In this document: piece by piece, positions 9,301 to 17,517 of the stretch | Numbering within the stretch: position 1 is the stretch's first letter | How the letters are laid out: every line of letters begins with the position of its first letter | Assembly: GCA_003116975.1 (NCBI GenBank) | Contig: BGKB01000223.1 | Location: 20,933 to 84,932, forward strand | Origin: Aurantiochytrium sp. KH105 | Taxonomy: Eukaryota; Sar; Bigyra; Thraustochytrida; Thraustochytriidae | Direction of reading: 5' to 3' | DNA: 64,000 nucleotides | Translations under genes and position numbers: made by a program | The notes under the pieces: generated by a model | What the model was told of the DNA's origin: nothing | The model's input: the letters and a program-made list of their open reading frames with translations, nothing else | Database searches by the model: none

Positions 9301-12041
9301 ACGCCCTCATCCGAAAGGCTTTCGAGAGCACGTGTAAGCACGGATGAATACGCGAGCTGGTCTCGTAAACTTTCATCTGGATCCTCATCATCAACCTTGC
9401 TGGCAACGGTCACCTCATCGATCGATGAAGGCACGCTGAGTCGGATAAACACCGGGTCTGATGCTGGGGACTCTGCACCGTAGCCGTCACGCACAAAGGC
9501 CACCACGGACGTGTACGATACGGTCTCGGTTTTTTGAGTAAAGGGCAGCACAACGTTCGACAACGTTGGGGAAGAGCTCCACTCCGAAATGGAAACGGGC
9601 TCCGCCCCCAGCGTGTTGCGCTCCAGCGCGAACTTGTACTCGAAGAGGTCTGTGTTTTCCGCATCATCGGCAGGAACGGCTGTCAGCGTGAAGCGCGTGA
9701 CACCAGCTGTTCCTTGGGAGCTCGAAACCACGACAGAAGGGGCCGCGGGGAAGCCGTACACTCGGAAACCAATTTCATTGGTATAACTCGACGCATTCGC
9801 CTGCTTCGCGACGAGTTCATATCGAAAGCTTACTTTTCCTGTGCTCACGGCAGGAACGGCGTACGGCTTGATGGCGAGGTTTGGAGAGAGAGGGGATGTC
9901 GCATAGACCTCGTTGACCTTTTCAATCTCTGCAGCAGACAGTTCGCAGCTGGACCGTTCCACCAATTCTCCAATTTCGGCCTCAACGTCATCCGTAAACT
10001 GCCCTTCACGGCGGGTCCAGCAGTACTCGACAGGGGTGTCAGCGCGTGCCTGAACCACGCGCGTCGAGAGAACAATGCCTGCATGGGAGTACGTGACGTC
10101 TGCAACATTGTTGATGGTCACTTTGATGGAGGTTTCAACCGGAGCAGCAGTAGGACTCGGCGTTGGTGTTGTGCCTGACGAAGTTGGTATCTCGAGGGCG
10201 ACCTCAGAGCCACAGATATCCGCCCATGGGCGCGTCAGAGAAGGCACCCGGCTATCCGAAAGGTTCGGGTTCTCAATAATGAATGCCTGCGCCTTGGCTC
10301 CTTCGTCCGAGTGCTCCATATTGTGACAATGAAGAGCAACGCGGCCAAGAAAGGTGTCTGGCTGAAAGCGAAAAGAGACGGCTGCGCCCGTACGTGGGCG
10401 AACGGTGTCGAGCCAATCGCCTCGCTTGTGGAAACCGGTCTCGTCTTCGATATCATGCAAAAGCTGGTAGTGATTGACGTGAATGTGAAGCGGGTGATTG
10501 TGGCTACTCTCGGTGAGCTCCCACTCTTGGACCTCGCCAAGTCTCATGACGGAGACATTGCGCTGCTCGGGCAACGCCTCGTCGGCCGTAATCCAATCCT
10601 TGGCAAACTCAACGTTATTGACGGAAAAGGGATTCACAAGAATGACCCACTGCAGAAAGTCAGGGGACTTCCAGCGCTCCTCAAAGTCAGGTCTCGCAAT
10701 CGTCGCCGAGGCTTCCTGGACTTCGGCGAGCGTGAAGCCCGAGTAAGGACTTGGCTCTCGGTCCAAAAGGTCGGCGAGATAAAAGGGAAGGCAAGCTTGC
10801 CATGAAAACGCAGTGTCCGGAAGCGCAGACGTTTGCGTCGCACTGACGACCGAAATTGTAAAGAGAAACTCCCGTTGATACACGGGATCCTGCCGCGAGT
10901 CGTCAACGAGACCTTCCTCGTCGAACGCGTCAAAGTTGTCATACACCAAGGCTTGCGAACCTGGCTCACCGGAACAGCGAACAAGGACGTCGGCGCGATT
11001 GGCCGGATGAAGGTGAATCGAATGATTCGCAGCAAAGTTCAGGTCACGAGGGCCATCTCTAAGGTACACGCCATCGCGCGCAATCACTTGAACCTCGCAA
11101 TTCGACGGAGTGGCAGCGGAGGCGTTGTAGATGGCCATTTTCAAGTCGCGCACCGCAGCAACGTGCGCAATGCGCCATCGATACCAGATGCCCTGTTCCA
11201 CTTCAAGACGCGGTTTGTAAAGACCGTTGATGAGGAAGATACCATCCGACTTGAAATTTGCAAAGGCATCTGTAGCAGAGTCAAAGCCGAGTCCGCTTAC
11301 GTTGACTGCAAAGGTTGTGTCTTTGACCCCAATTCGATGCGAGAACGGATCATCCTCGACGCCGTCGGAAAGATCGAGAAGTCGGGGCGGATCAACGTGC
11401 TGCACAAAAATCACCTGCTCCGGTGTGTCCAAGAGCTCTGTGGGGATTTCGGTCCCATCGTCCGCATCGTCAATAATGAGCATCCCTGCTGCGCCGGCGC
11501 CAGTAAAAGCGACTGCCAAAGGATGCATGTGCGGATGGTACCAGTGCGAGCCACCGGCGTGGTCCGTGGGGAGCGTGTACACGTAGTCATGGCCCTCTCC
11601 CGGCGGAATCTTGAGTGCGACGTCATCTTCATCTCCAGACACGTGGAGGCCATGCGTGTGGATATTCGAAGTATGATTTCCGGGCGATGGAGGATCGAGA
11701 TCGTTTGTGTAACGAACAGTGACCTTGGCGCCCTTGGCCATGCGGATGATGGGGCCAGGCACTGTTCTGGCGGCGCCATTGGCGCCATAGCCCTTTCCGT
11801 GCATCGTAAAGGACCCCTCGTGCGAGATGGTACGCGTCGTGCCGTCCGTGCTTTCTACGAGAAAGGGTAATTCCAAGACGGATGTGCCAAAGGAGAGGTC
11901 CATGGAGTCTCCATCGCCCAGAACGACCTCGCTCAGCGGGCAGTCGCTCAATAGAATTCCCTCCTCGTTCGAGTTGCAGTTCGCGGTTGTCTGCGCGCGT
12001 ACAGCCTGCACCAAAAAGGCCACGAGGACTACGCTGAGCAT
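6354..12041 (-). CDS. Multicopper oxidase fused to REJ-GPS polycystin-like membrane module
   Basis: Intronless; about 1895 residues from the ATG at 12041, which opens a signal peptide (MLSVVLVAFLVQAVRA). In-frame ATGs further upstream (for example 12197) would add an Ala-rich leader. Residues ~80-600 are a laccase-type multicopper oxidase with all four copper-ligand clusters: HTHG (~127), SHWYHPHMH (~167), HPLHIHVNH (~515) and HCHNMEH (~572). A REJ-like Ig/FN3 region follows (~640-900), then a GAIN-like region ending in a GPS box (C-x2-W...W...C-E-C...F-A, ~1205-1245). Five predicted helices follow (~1260-1280, 1366-1388, 1394-1417, 1586-1609, 1626-1654). The cytosolic tail is Gln-rich and acidic, with two RRRGSTLS motifs. 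Many N-x-S/T sites fit an extracellular ectodomain. Polycystin-1/REJ proteins share the REJ-GPS-TM order but lack a copper oxidase; no PLAT domain is visible after the first helix. Inference: a surface-anchored oxidase or an oxidase-sensing receptor. Confidence 0.85.
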   Translation of the reverse strand: MLSVVLVAFLVQAVRAQTTANCNSNEEGILLSDCPLSEVVLGDGDSMDLSFGTSVLELPFLVESTDGTTRTISHEGSFTMHGKGYGANGAARTVPGPIIRMAKGAKVTVRYTNDLDPPSPGNHTSNIHTHGLHVSGDEDDVALKIPPGEGHDYVYTLPTDHAGGSHWYHPHMHPLAVAFTGAGAAGMLIIDDADDGTEIPTELLDTPEQVIFVQHVDPPRLLDLSDGVEDDPFSHRIGVKDTTFAVNVSGLGFDSATDAFANFKSDGIFLINGLYKPRLEVEQGIWYRWRIAHVAAVRDLKMAIYNASAATPSNCEVQVIARDGVYLRDGPRDLNFAANHSIHLHPANRADVLVRCSGEPGSQALVYDNFDAFDEEGLVDDSRQDPVYQREFLFTISVVSATQTSALPDTAFSWQACLPFYLADLLDREPSPYSGFTLAEVQEASATIARPDFEERWKSPDFLQWVILVNPFSVNNVEFAKDWITADEALPEQRNVSVMRLGEVQEWELTESSHNHPLHIHVNHYQLLHDIEDETGFHKRGDWLDTVRPRTGAAVSFRFQPDTFLGRVALHCHNMEHSDEGAKAQAFIIENPNLSDSRVPSLTRPWADICGSEVALEIPTSSGTTPTPSPTAAPVETSIKVTINNVADVTYSHAGIVLSTRVVQARADTPVEYCWTRREGQFTDDVEAEIGELVERSSCELSAAEIEKVNEVYATSPLSPNLAIKPYAVPAVSTGKVSFRYELVAKQANASSYTNEIGFRVYGFPAAPSVVVSSSQGTAGVTRFTLTAVPADDAENTDLFEYKFALERNTLGAEPVSISEWSSSPTLSNVVLPFTQKTETVSYTSVVAFVRDGYGAESPASDPVFIRLSVPSSIDEVTVASKVDDEDPDESLRDQLAYSSVLTRALESLSDEGVDTLKSQITTQLEGALTLLHERTFSSQLGELIMLVLLEIALSLDDDDIALAERVAEMFQTTLSLWRNEITRVVEVASAANVEPNLAFSVPEGAMGIASEVLAELASLSGICRYNFSLTDLHSDIIETVLAPRLSGQGSFAVSFSGMDSLSYKEFSNGVSGRYQPASSTTDAGNYTFVEIPSELFDPGPSAVYDEVIVSVLRSPPEEICVNGDTVNAIVTKLANIDIKASELGRNLASTERAQQTTAYQQNVVTDVLSLELQHSSVIFASSSRRVNLSLDILYADASSTSAISCSMWDSTGEVWDSDACAVINRTSDIITCECGPITSRSQFAGIQLSEVVDSGLPFDPALLGIILGATIGAWLFLSMWLHTQDVRDANRVQRGAVLAFLAQRHFGKNVRSLEFMKRDAFQKLRAHAQPPMNPTKSFSDLLGDVANAHSVAGLLVFDPQRSRIARSVVVPLAMLAAFASVYMVNKLGDQFEEQSLTLVGFIVGALVVATVILVYRYALYKLAQSERRVLGRVAHLKAQAIAIVDSPWHNSGQVRKRKNRRKNRSADKAWRNPNQHRIEDTELVDLERNISRTANPELEQLRKRQMQVFIKRGQLIFMKAMHDHVMRSKYYRLAKNIASSVWFFRLFNDGLRRIYGGKVHISVALARHERGLARLERAYHVRPRRCNLPRLLCALLMLGLFAACTYLVAIGTKDISTPRSWALHAVIAFGVGVVIVEPLVLFFVAFALFPRHTREKIPLISRNRGSHFSWDSRISTRSLEMEPISGREPSFRQNSQRSLGGGVQGRRGDWARHQDPSATSLNFSVASDLDNKAAEVFGMQQKQGQQQRQQQQRRRQQREQPRPQSKLSSRRRGSTLSAATGFSGILSKFMTNTVNTDEEGTEYYDEDEDEDEVDDGYETTGTDTTLHQSKSFFGAKSSAPSDSHTTFNTARTPRRRRGSTLSSMLFKRKDARSVFDNDEDEDDPDFRHDDLDFV
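8307..8426 (-). other. GPS box of the fusion protein, cleavage triad not conserved
   Basis: Encodes a GPS-like motif: C-S-M-W-D, a second Trp, a Cys pair (DACAV) and C-E-C-G-P-I-T-S-R-S-Q-F-A. In self-cleaving GPS motifs a His-Leu-Thr/Ser triad lies just before x-F-A. Here neither alignment (from C-E-C or from F-A) supplies the His, so autoproteolysis is doubtful. Confidence 0.6.
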
Positions 12042-12095
12042 CGTGATGGCCCTGTTCGACGCACTTCTTCGCTTGTCTCTTGGCGCAAAAGTAGT

Positions 12096-12104
12096 GGTAG
12101 CAGT

Positions 12105-12135
<31 letters not shown>

Positions 12136-12140
12136 GCAGA
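12096..12140. repeat. GCA/GTA trinucleotide repeat upstream of the oxidase fusion
   Basis: Imperfect run of GTAGCA units passing into uninterrupted GCA. On the minus strand it is TGC/GCT-like and codes for Ala-rich sequence if translation starts upstream of the signal peptide. It is otherwise 5' UTR. Confidence 0.8.
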
Positions 12141-12589
12141 ACACGAACTGTTACTCCTCGCGCAACTCCTATTCCTCGACCTGTCCTCCTCGGCCATTAA
12201 GTTTGTCGCAGCGCCGCAGCTCCTCAACCTCATTTCCGTATTGCACGCGGCGCACGCCTCTCTTGGCGGCGCGGCGTGGGCGCGTTTTCGCCCCTCGTCG
12301 CCGCTGTCGACGCCGCCGCTCCTTCTCTTCCTGCTCCTGCTCCTGCCACCGCTGCACCTGCTGCTGGCGCGCGCTTCTGCGGCCTCCTCGCTCTTCGTCG
12401 CCGCGCGCTCCATGGCCAAAAACGTGCTAGACCCGCGCGCGAGCCGCCAACCAGACGCCGCGGTCTCCGCCGATGGGCGTATGCTTGCCCGCATGCCAGC
12501 GCCCAGCAAGCACGCACGCACGCAGGCAAACAAACAAACTACAATAACCAGCACGCCAGCCAGCGCGCGCACAACTTGGACGCTGTGCT

Positions 12590-12660
12590 CGCCTGGTTTG
12601 CTTGCTCGCTCGCTTGACCTGCTTGCTCGCTTGCTTGCTCGTGCTTGCTAATACTACTCG
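12590..12660. repeat. GCTTGC/GCTCGC-type tetranucleotide stretch
   Basis: Imperfect GCTT and GCTC units in a promoter-proximal position. Similar stretches occur near 16795-16830, 24945-25010, 28950-28975 and 63200-63370. Confidence 0.7.
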
Positions 12661-13393
12661 CTTGCGGGCGCGCGATAAAGTGGGCCCCAGCTCCGCGCCC
12701 CGCTGTGTCCCCGCGTGCCCCCCTCGAACCTGGACTCCGCCCCCGCGCTCGCACGGGCACGTGCCCCTTGCGGGGCGCATCTGGGGAATCTAGAGGGGGA
12801 CGCATGCCGCCTGTCGGCGACGCTCCAACAGTGCTGTGCGCGTCGTGTTTCCCTGCTGCTCCTTGCGCGCGCCTCCAAGTTGGGTGCAGAGCCTGCCATC
12901 AGAGGCGACTCGCCGGGCCAGGGCGTCCATTCCCTCCCCCCGGCCCGCTCGAGCCGAACTCGCGGCCGCGGCCTCCGCCAGCTGCAGGCTGCAGCTGCGT
13001 GCGACGCGGGCCGCCGGCTGCTGCTGCGGCCGGCCAGGCTGTGACGAGGCGCGCGGCGGATCAACTTGGTGCACACCCCGGGAGGACGCCGGGGAACCCA
13101 ATTGGCGAGGCACCCGATTGGCCCGGCGGCGAGAGCGGGGTGACCGTCGGCGCCACCTTTGCGGCGCGGTGGTCACTGTCGAGGACGAGGTGATTACGCA
13201 GTCATGCGCGGCGATGCGCGGCGTGAAAAGGAAAAGAAAGTAGTGTAGGCCTAGAGTGGAGTCTGTTGGGGTGGGTGAGGTGGGACGGACGGCCAGGCTC
13301 GTGTTGCCACTTCACGAGTTCTACCAGGCAGGCCCAGCATACGAGCTGCTTACTTCCCTCGCTCGGGTCGCTGACGTGAGCGACAAACCTGCA

Positions 13394-14821
13394 ATGATAT
13401 GCGTGGCCGACGGGAGCCAGACGAGCACGATGCAACAAAAGGATACGGCAGCGGTCGGGCACGTGGCGGGCGCACCGAGCGACGATGGTGACGCGGCGGT
13501 CCACAAGGCGTACCGGATCAGGTGGCTAGTGATGCTTATTTTTTGCATGGCAAGCGCGTCGAACGCGGTCTTATGGATCACCTTTGCGCCCATTAATTCT
13601 CTCGTGCAAGAGTTCTATGCTTGCAGCGCAGCCGCTGTGAACGCGCTTAGTCTCGTGTACCTCATTGCGTATGTCCCGTTTTCCATTGTGGCCAACCTGA
13701 TTTTCAAGAAGCAGGGCATGTATCGGGCCATCGTCCTCGCCGTGTTTCTTGACTTTCTGAGCAGCCTTTTGCGATTCCTGAGCGCAGCATCCAACGCAGA
13801 GCCGCGCGGGGGAAGCGATACCGGCTATGCCCTTCTCTTAAGCGGACAGACGCTGGGAGCGATGGCACAGCCGCTCTTGACCAATGCTCCGGCACTCATG
13901 GCGTCAAGATGGTTTCCTACAAAGGAACGTGACGTAGCCGCGGTCGTCATGTCTCTTGCAAACCCAGTAGGAATCGCAATCGGCTCGGTGCTACCGACCT
14001 TTTATGTCATCGGAGATGACGCTGGTGTGCGCATGTACGACCTCCTTCTCGTTGAGATGGGAGTGATGGCCGCTATCTTCATTCTCGCGTTGATTTTCTT
14101 TGCGGAGAAGCCCGAACTTCACCCGTCGCACAGCGAGACGCTCAAGGCAACGCAGCAGGAGCTCCCACTCAGGAGCGAGCTGGGCCTGATGCTGTCAAAT
14201 CGAGATTACCGCATTCTCTTTGTCTGCTTTGGGGTTGGTCTCGGATTCTTCAACGCGCTCACCACCCTCGTCGAGCAATTTGTAAACAAGAGTGGCTATA
14301 CGTCGGATGACGCGGGTTTGTTTAGCGGTCTACTCATTGGAACTGGCATCATCTCCGCCATCATTATCGGATTGGTGCTCGACCGTGTGCACAAGTACAA
14401 CTTTGTGCTCAAGCTTCTCTTTGTTATTGGCGGCACGTTTGTGATCATCTTTGTGCTTGTCTTGCGTCCGAACAATATGCCTGTTCTCGCGTTCACCTTT
14501 GCTGGCATGGGGTCCGCCATGTTGCCTCTCCTTCCAGTCGTCTTTCAGTGCGCAGCCGAGTGTACCTATCCTCTACGCGAAGACCTTACCACGGGTGGGA
14601 TCATGAGCGCCGGTCAAGTCACTGGCGTAGTCTTTATAGTTGTCCTCGGGGAGATGGTGGATGCGCAGCCCGTATACGATGGCTATGTGTTCGAGCCCGC
14701 GTACATTTTGATTGTTGTTTGTATTGTCAGCTGTGTTTTGGGTATTCTTCTGTACAATGGCTCATACCACCGACTCAAGGCAGATCAAGATCCACTCAGC
14801 CCGGCAAGCACAATCGCTTGA
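13394..14821 (+). CDS. MFS transporter, FLVCR (SLC49)-like
   Basis: Starts at the first in-frame ATG, 13394, giving about 475 residues; the frame is open for 46 codons upstream but without an ATG. Twelve hydrophobic segments are visible. The N-terminal half has RIRWLVMLIFCMASASNAVL, then WITFAPI, and a segment with NAPALMASRWFPTKERDVA. That pattern (W-x-x-F-A-P-I, and R-W-F-P with charged residues in the loop) is typical of the SLC49/FLVCR group, whose animal members move heme, choline or ethanolamine. A long polar loop separates TM6 and TM7. The substrate here cannot be read from sequence. Followed by a tandem 76-bp repeat in the presumed 3' UTR. Confidence 0.8.
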   Translation: MICVADGSQTSTMQQKDTAAVGHVAGAPSDDGDAAVHKAYRIRWLVMLIFCMASASNAVLWITFAPINSLVQEFYACSAAAVNALSLVYLIAYVPFSIVANLIFKKQGMYRAIVLAVFLDFLSSLLRFLSAASNAEPRGGSDTGYALLLSGQTLGAMAQPLLTNAPALMASRWFPTKERDVAAVVMSLANPVGIAIGSVLPTFYVIGDDAGVRMYDLLLVEMGVMAAIFILALIFFAEKPELHPSHSETLKATQQELPLRSELGLMLSNRDYRILFVCFGVGLGFFNALTTLVEQFVNKSGYTSDDAGLFSGLLIGTGIISAIIIGLVLDRVHKYNFVLKLLFVIGGTFVIIFVLVLRPNNMPVLAFTFAGMGSAMLPLLPVVFQCAAECTYPLREDLTTGGIMSAGQVTGVVFIVVLGEMVDAQPVYDGYVFEPAYILIVVCIVSCVLGILLYNGSYHRLKADQDPLSPASTIA

Positions 14822-15457
14822 CGAAGCGTCTGACCGAGTCAACAAGCTCAAACGATTTTTCTGCATGTCAGACAATTGGAAAGCGAAAAGCGCAAAGAAA
14901 TGTAATGCGGCGGGCATCAACTTGTCATTCCTGGCCCTGACACCAAACTAAGTGTAATGTTGTTGTTTTCATTGTTGTACCGCACACTCAAACCAGCTTG
15001 TCATTCCTGGCCCTGACACCAAACCCAGTGTTATGTTGTTGTTTTCATTGTTGTACCGCACACTCACACCAGCTTGTCATTCCTTGCCCTGACACCAAAC
15101 CAAGCGTGATGCTGTACTTTCCAATGTGATCATTTTTCTGGACCACACAAGATAGCAGAAAGTAGGAGACCTAAATGCGATTTGGAAAAGTCAACACATC
15201 GCAACGCTCAAGATGCGTAGGCCATGCTTCATTTCGATTTTGATTTTTGAGACCAATTGTGTGAGACAAGCAAAGTTGTCGCTGGTAGCATGAAACAAAT
15301 TGCGATAAAGATACGAAAATCTTACTCGCAAAACAACCTTGCGATTGAGTCTCCTTTTTTCTTATAATAGATAGAATTCTTTCCGAAACAATGCTACACT
15401 GTATACATTGGTAGTGGTTGGTGGTGCGGCGCGCACGATTGCTATTCGCGATACTGG
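14822..15457. other. Convergent 3' gap between MFS gene and repeat-protein gene
   Basis: About 635 bp between two gene ends facing each other. It contains the three 76-bp tandem repeats (14921-15120) and otherwise AT-rich sequence. No additional gene is supported. Confidence 0.6.
14921..15120. repeat. 76-bp tandem repeat, about 2.7 copies
   Basis: Copies begin at 14921, 14997 and 15073, each with CTTGTCATTCCTGGCCCTGA or a one-base variant, exactly 76 bp apart. The first two copies differ at only a few positions. The third diverges after about 48 bp. It lies just after the MFS stop codon, so is probably in its 3' UTR. Confidence 0.9.
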
Positions 15458-16878
15458 TCAAGTGACGCTTGCCCACGAGGGAGAGTCTACTGCAATAGGC
15501 GACACTGTGCTCGCTACAGGCGGCATGGAATCGACAAAGGGCCAAATGAGCCGGTCAGCTCTTACGGAAAGTATCCGTTCGCGATTGTTCTTTTTCGGGT
15601 CTCGTACCGAAACGGTGAATCGCAAAAGAGCGGCCGACGGCGCGCGGCCAAGTACAAAGCATTTCAAACCGTTTAAGTGTGACACCTCTGGTTTACGCAG
15701 GCCGTGGAGAACTGCCATGGCTCCAGCTCCCCAAAGTAGAGGTGCAGCAAAGTTCGTACGAGAGAGCCGGGCCGGGTCGACACTGATTTCGCGAAGAGTT
15801 TTGGTTGAGGCTTTTGACTCACAAACTTGAACTACAATACGGCTCACCTTTGCAGGAGCGGACCCAACTACAACACAGCGTCTTCCATTCAGCTCCAAGG
15901 ATTTCAAGCCCTCGAGCACAGTAAACTCCCCAGGTTGCCAAAGCGCAGTGCCAGCAAAGGGGTGCATTTCTCCAGTCAAAGTGTCATCGGACCCGCTCTC
16001 GGAGAGCACTTTAGCCGTGGGAATCGAAACGTCAATCTCGGTGATGGCATCGTCTTGTAATGGGCCGCACGGCATGCCACCTCGCAAGAGTACTTGATCG
16101 CGACGGGCGCGCACAAGCAATTTGCGTTTCGATCCCATACAATCCAAAAGAACGACGACTCGGCCGTCGTCGCGAGGGTCCTCCGCTACAAAGCCAGTCA
16201 CCCCTTCGAGACTTATGGGTCTGCTCTGCGATCCATTTACAAGCAAACTGTACTCATTGACAGCGCGCAGCTTCACAGGGAAGCCCCGCTCGAGGTGCTG
16301 CACAAACTCGATATTTTGCAGCTTGACCCAAACAGAGGTCCCGCCCTTGATCTCCACGCGACATTTGATGCCCGAGTCCCCTTCCATGGCCTCTTTCACA
16401 AACCCTATCTCCCCGTTGAGGTCGGCGCGCCGCTGGAGCCCGACCAGCCGCACGCGCGTGGCCTCTTCAAATTCATCGCAAGCCGCATCCTTGTTTTCGC
16501 TTTCTGCTCGCGACTCGGCTTTGCGCGGCAGCCCTCTGCCGATGCAGGAACGCGCGGCGCCCATTCGCAGTTGCTGTCCGTCTGCCCCGCGAAGGCGGGT
16601 CGGATGGCGGCGCTGCTGCGCGCGACGCTGCCGGCCCTCGCGTTTCAGTCTTGCTTCTCGTTCTGCTCGAAAAGCCAGAGAGAGAGAGTGCGGGAGAACG
16701 TGCTTGACACATGTTTGCCAGACCTCGACTCGGATGGGCTCCAAGTTCTCAAGCTGCTCTTTTCCTTGCGCGGGGCCATCTTCTCAAGCGAGCGAGCGAG
16801 CGGGCTGGCGAGCGAACTCACATCTTGGAGCTCGCGTTGGGAGCTAAGAAGGTGAGCATGGTGGTCAAGATTATCCAT
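15458..16878 (-). CDS. Protein with four SH3/KOW-like repeats, two exons
   Basis: The main frame (16753-15458) has no usable ATG. A 68-nt intron (16821-16754, donor GTGAGT, acceptor GCAG) joins it in frame to a first exon 16878-16822 starting MDNLDHHAHLL. The product is 450 residues. The first about 110 residues are charged and partly helical (EREARLKREG). Four repeats follow, each with a hydrophobic-Gly-Leu turn, then LNG and a G-x-V or C-x-V strand, for example VRLVGLQRRADLNGEIGFV, FTVLEGLKSLELNGRRCVVV and MAVLHGLRKPEVSHLNGLKC. This resembles the small beta-barrel LNG-G-V repeats common in protist proteins (SH3/KOW-like). Function unknown. The splice model is inferred and no transcript is available. 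Confidence 0.6.
16754..16821 (-). other. Predicted 68-nt intron
   Basis: Starts GTGAGT and ends GAGCAG on the minus strand. Its removal joins the only suitable ATG to the main reading frame; without splicing the main frame is preceded by a TGA and has no ATG. It includes GCTC tetranucleotide units. Confidence 0.6.
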
Positions 16879-17517
16879 CCTCGAGTCTCATCAAGGTCGA
16901 TGTAAGGGTAGGCTAGCTAGCAGCAATAGCAGCAATCATCCCCCCTCTTGGTTCATGAGCACCGCTGAGCACCGCCGGCTGCAAGTCACACTGACTGCTT
17001 CGAACCCATGGTCCGGCAGACAACCCATCTTCTTCGCCCGCTGCCTTCCGGAGGCATTTCGCTGCACGCGTATCCTCATCGAGGCCTCGCCCTCGCGCAC
17101 GACGTTGCTCCTCCCTCGCAGCAATCATCCTCTCCTCCGCATCCGCTGCGGCCCCATCTTGAGCCCTCCGTTGGCCAAAAAGCGACGCGGAAAAGCATAA
17201 ACATCCCCTCCGCAGCCCCTCCACGAGCCCGCGCGGATCGCCCGCCGCCGGCCCGCGCTGCCTCGCGTCGCGTGGCCTCGCGAGCCTCGCGTCGCCGGTG
17301 ACGGTTCTGCGGTCTCTGCTCAGCTCCTCGACGGCGCGAGTAGTAGCATAACATCGCACAACAATCTAGACCCCGTTGGCGAGCCGGCGACCCGACCTCG
17401 TCCAGGCCCGGCGCTGCGCCGGGACCTTCGCGCTCTCGCGCTGCGCCGGCGGCGATCGCATCGCGTCGCGTCTCGCCCCGCGCGCGCGCGGGCCTGCTCG
17501 CGCTCGCGGCCGCGGCC
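16879..17517. promoter_or_regulatory. Divergent gap between repeat-protein and Furry-like genes
   Basis: About 640 bp separating two head-to-head start codons. GC content rises sharply toward 17518, with CGCG-rich sequence. It is likely a shared promoter region and no discrete element can be named. Confidence 0.5.

Larger units (their letters stand above)
12042..13393. promoter_or_regulatory. Divergent upstream region of the oxidase fusion and MFS transporter genes
   Basis: The two genes start back to back across about 1.35 kb. The oxidase side holds a GCA/GTA triplet run (12096-12140), in frame with the oxidase and read as polyalanine if a more upstream ATG is used. It also has a stretch rich in GCTTGC/GCTCGC (12590-12660). 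The centre (12700-13200) is very GC-rich. Both promoters presumably lie here, but no specific element can be assigned. Long ORFs in the GC-rich part lack any recognisable domain. Confidence 0.45.

Noticed and set aside
10833-11870. 345-codon + strand ORF
   Set aside because: Antisense to the copper-ligand region of the multicopper oxidase; shadow frame.
12836-13243. GC-rich ORFs between the oxidase and MFS genes
   Set aside because: Arg/Ala/Pro-rich in all frames, as expected for high-GC promoter DNA; no start context or domain.
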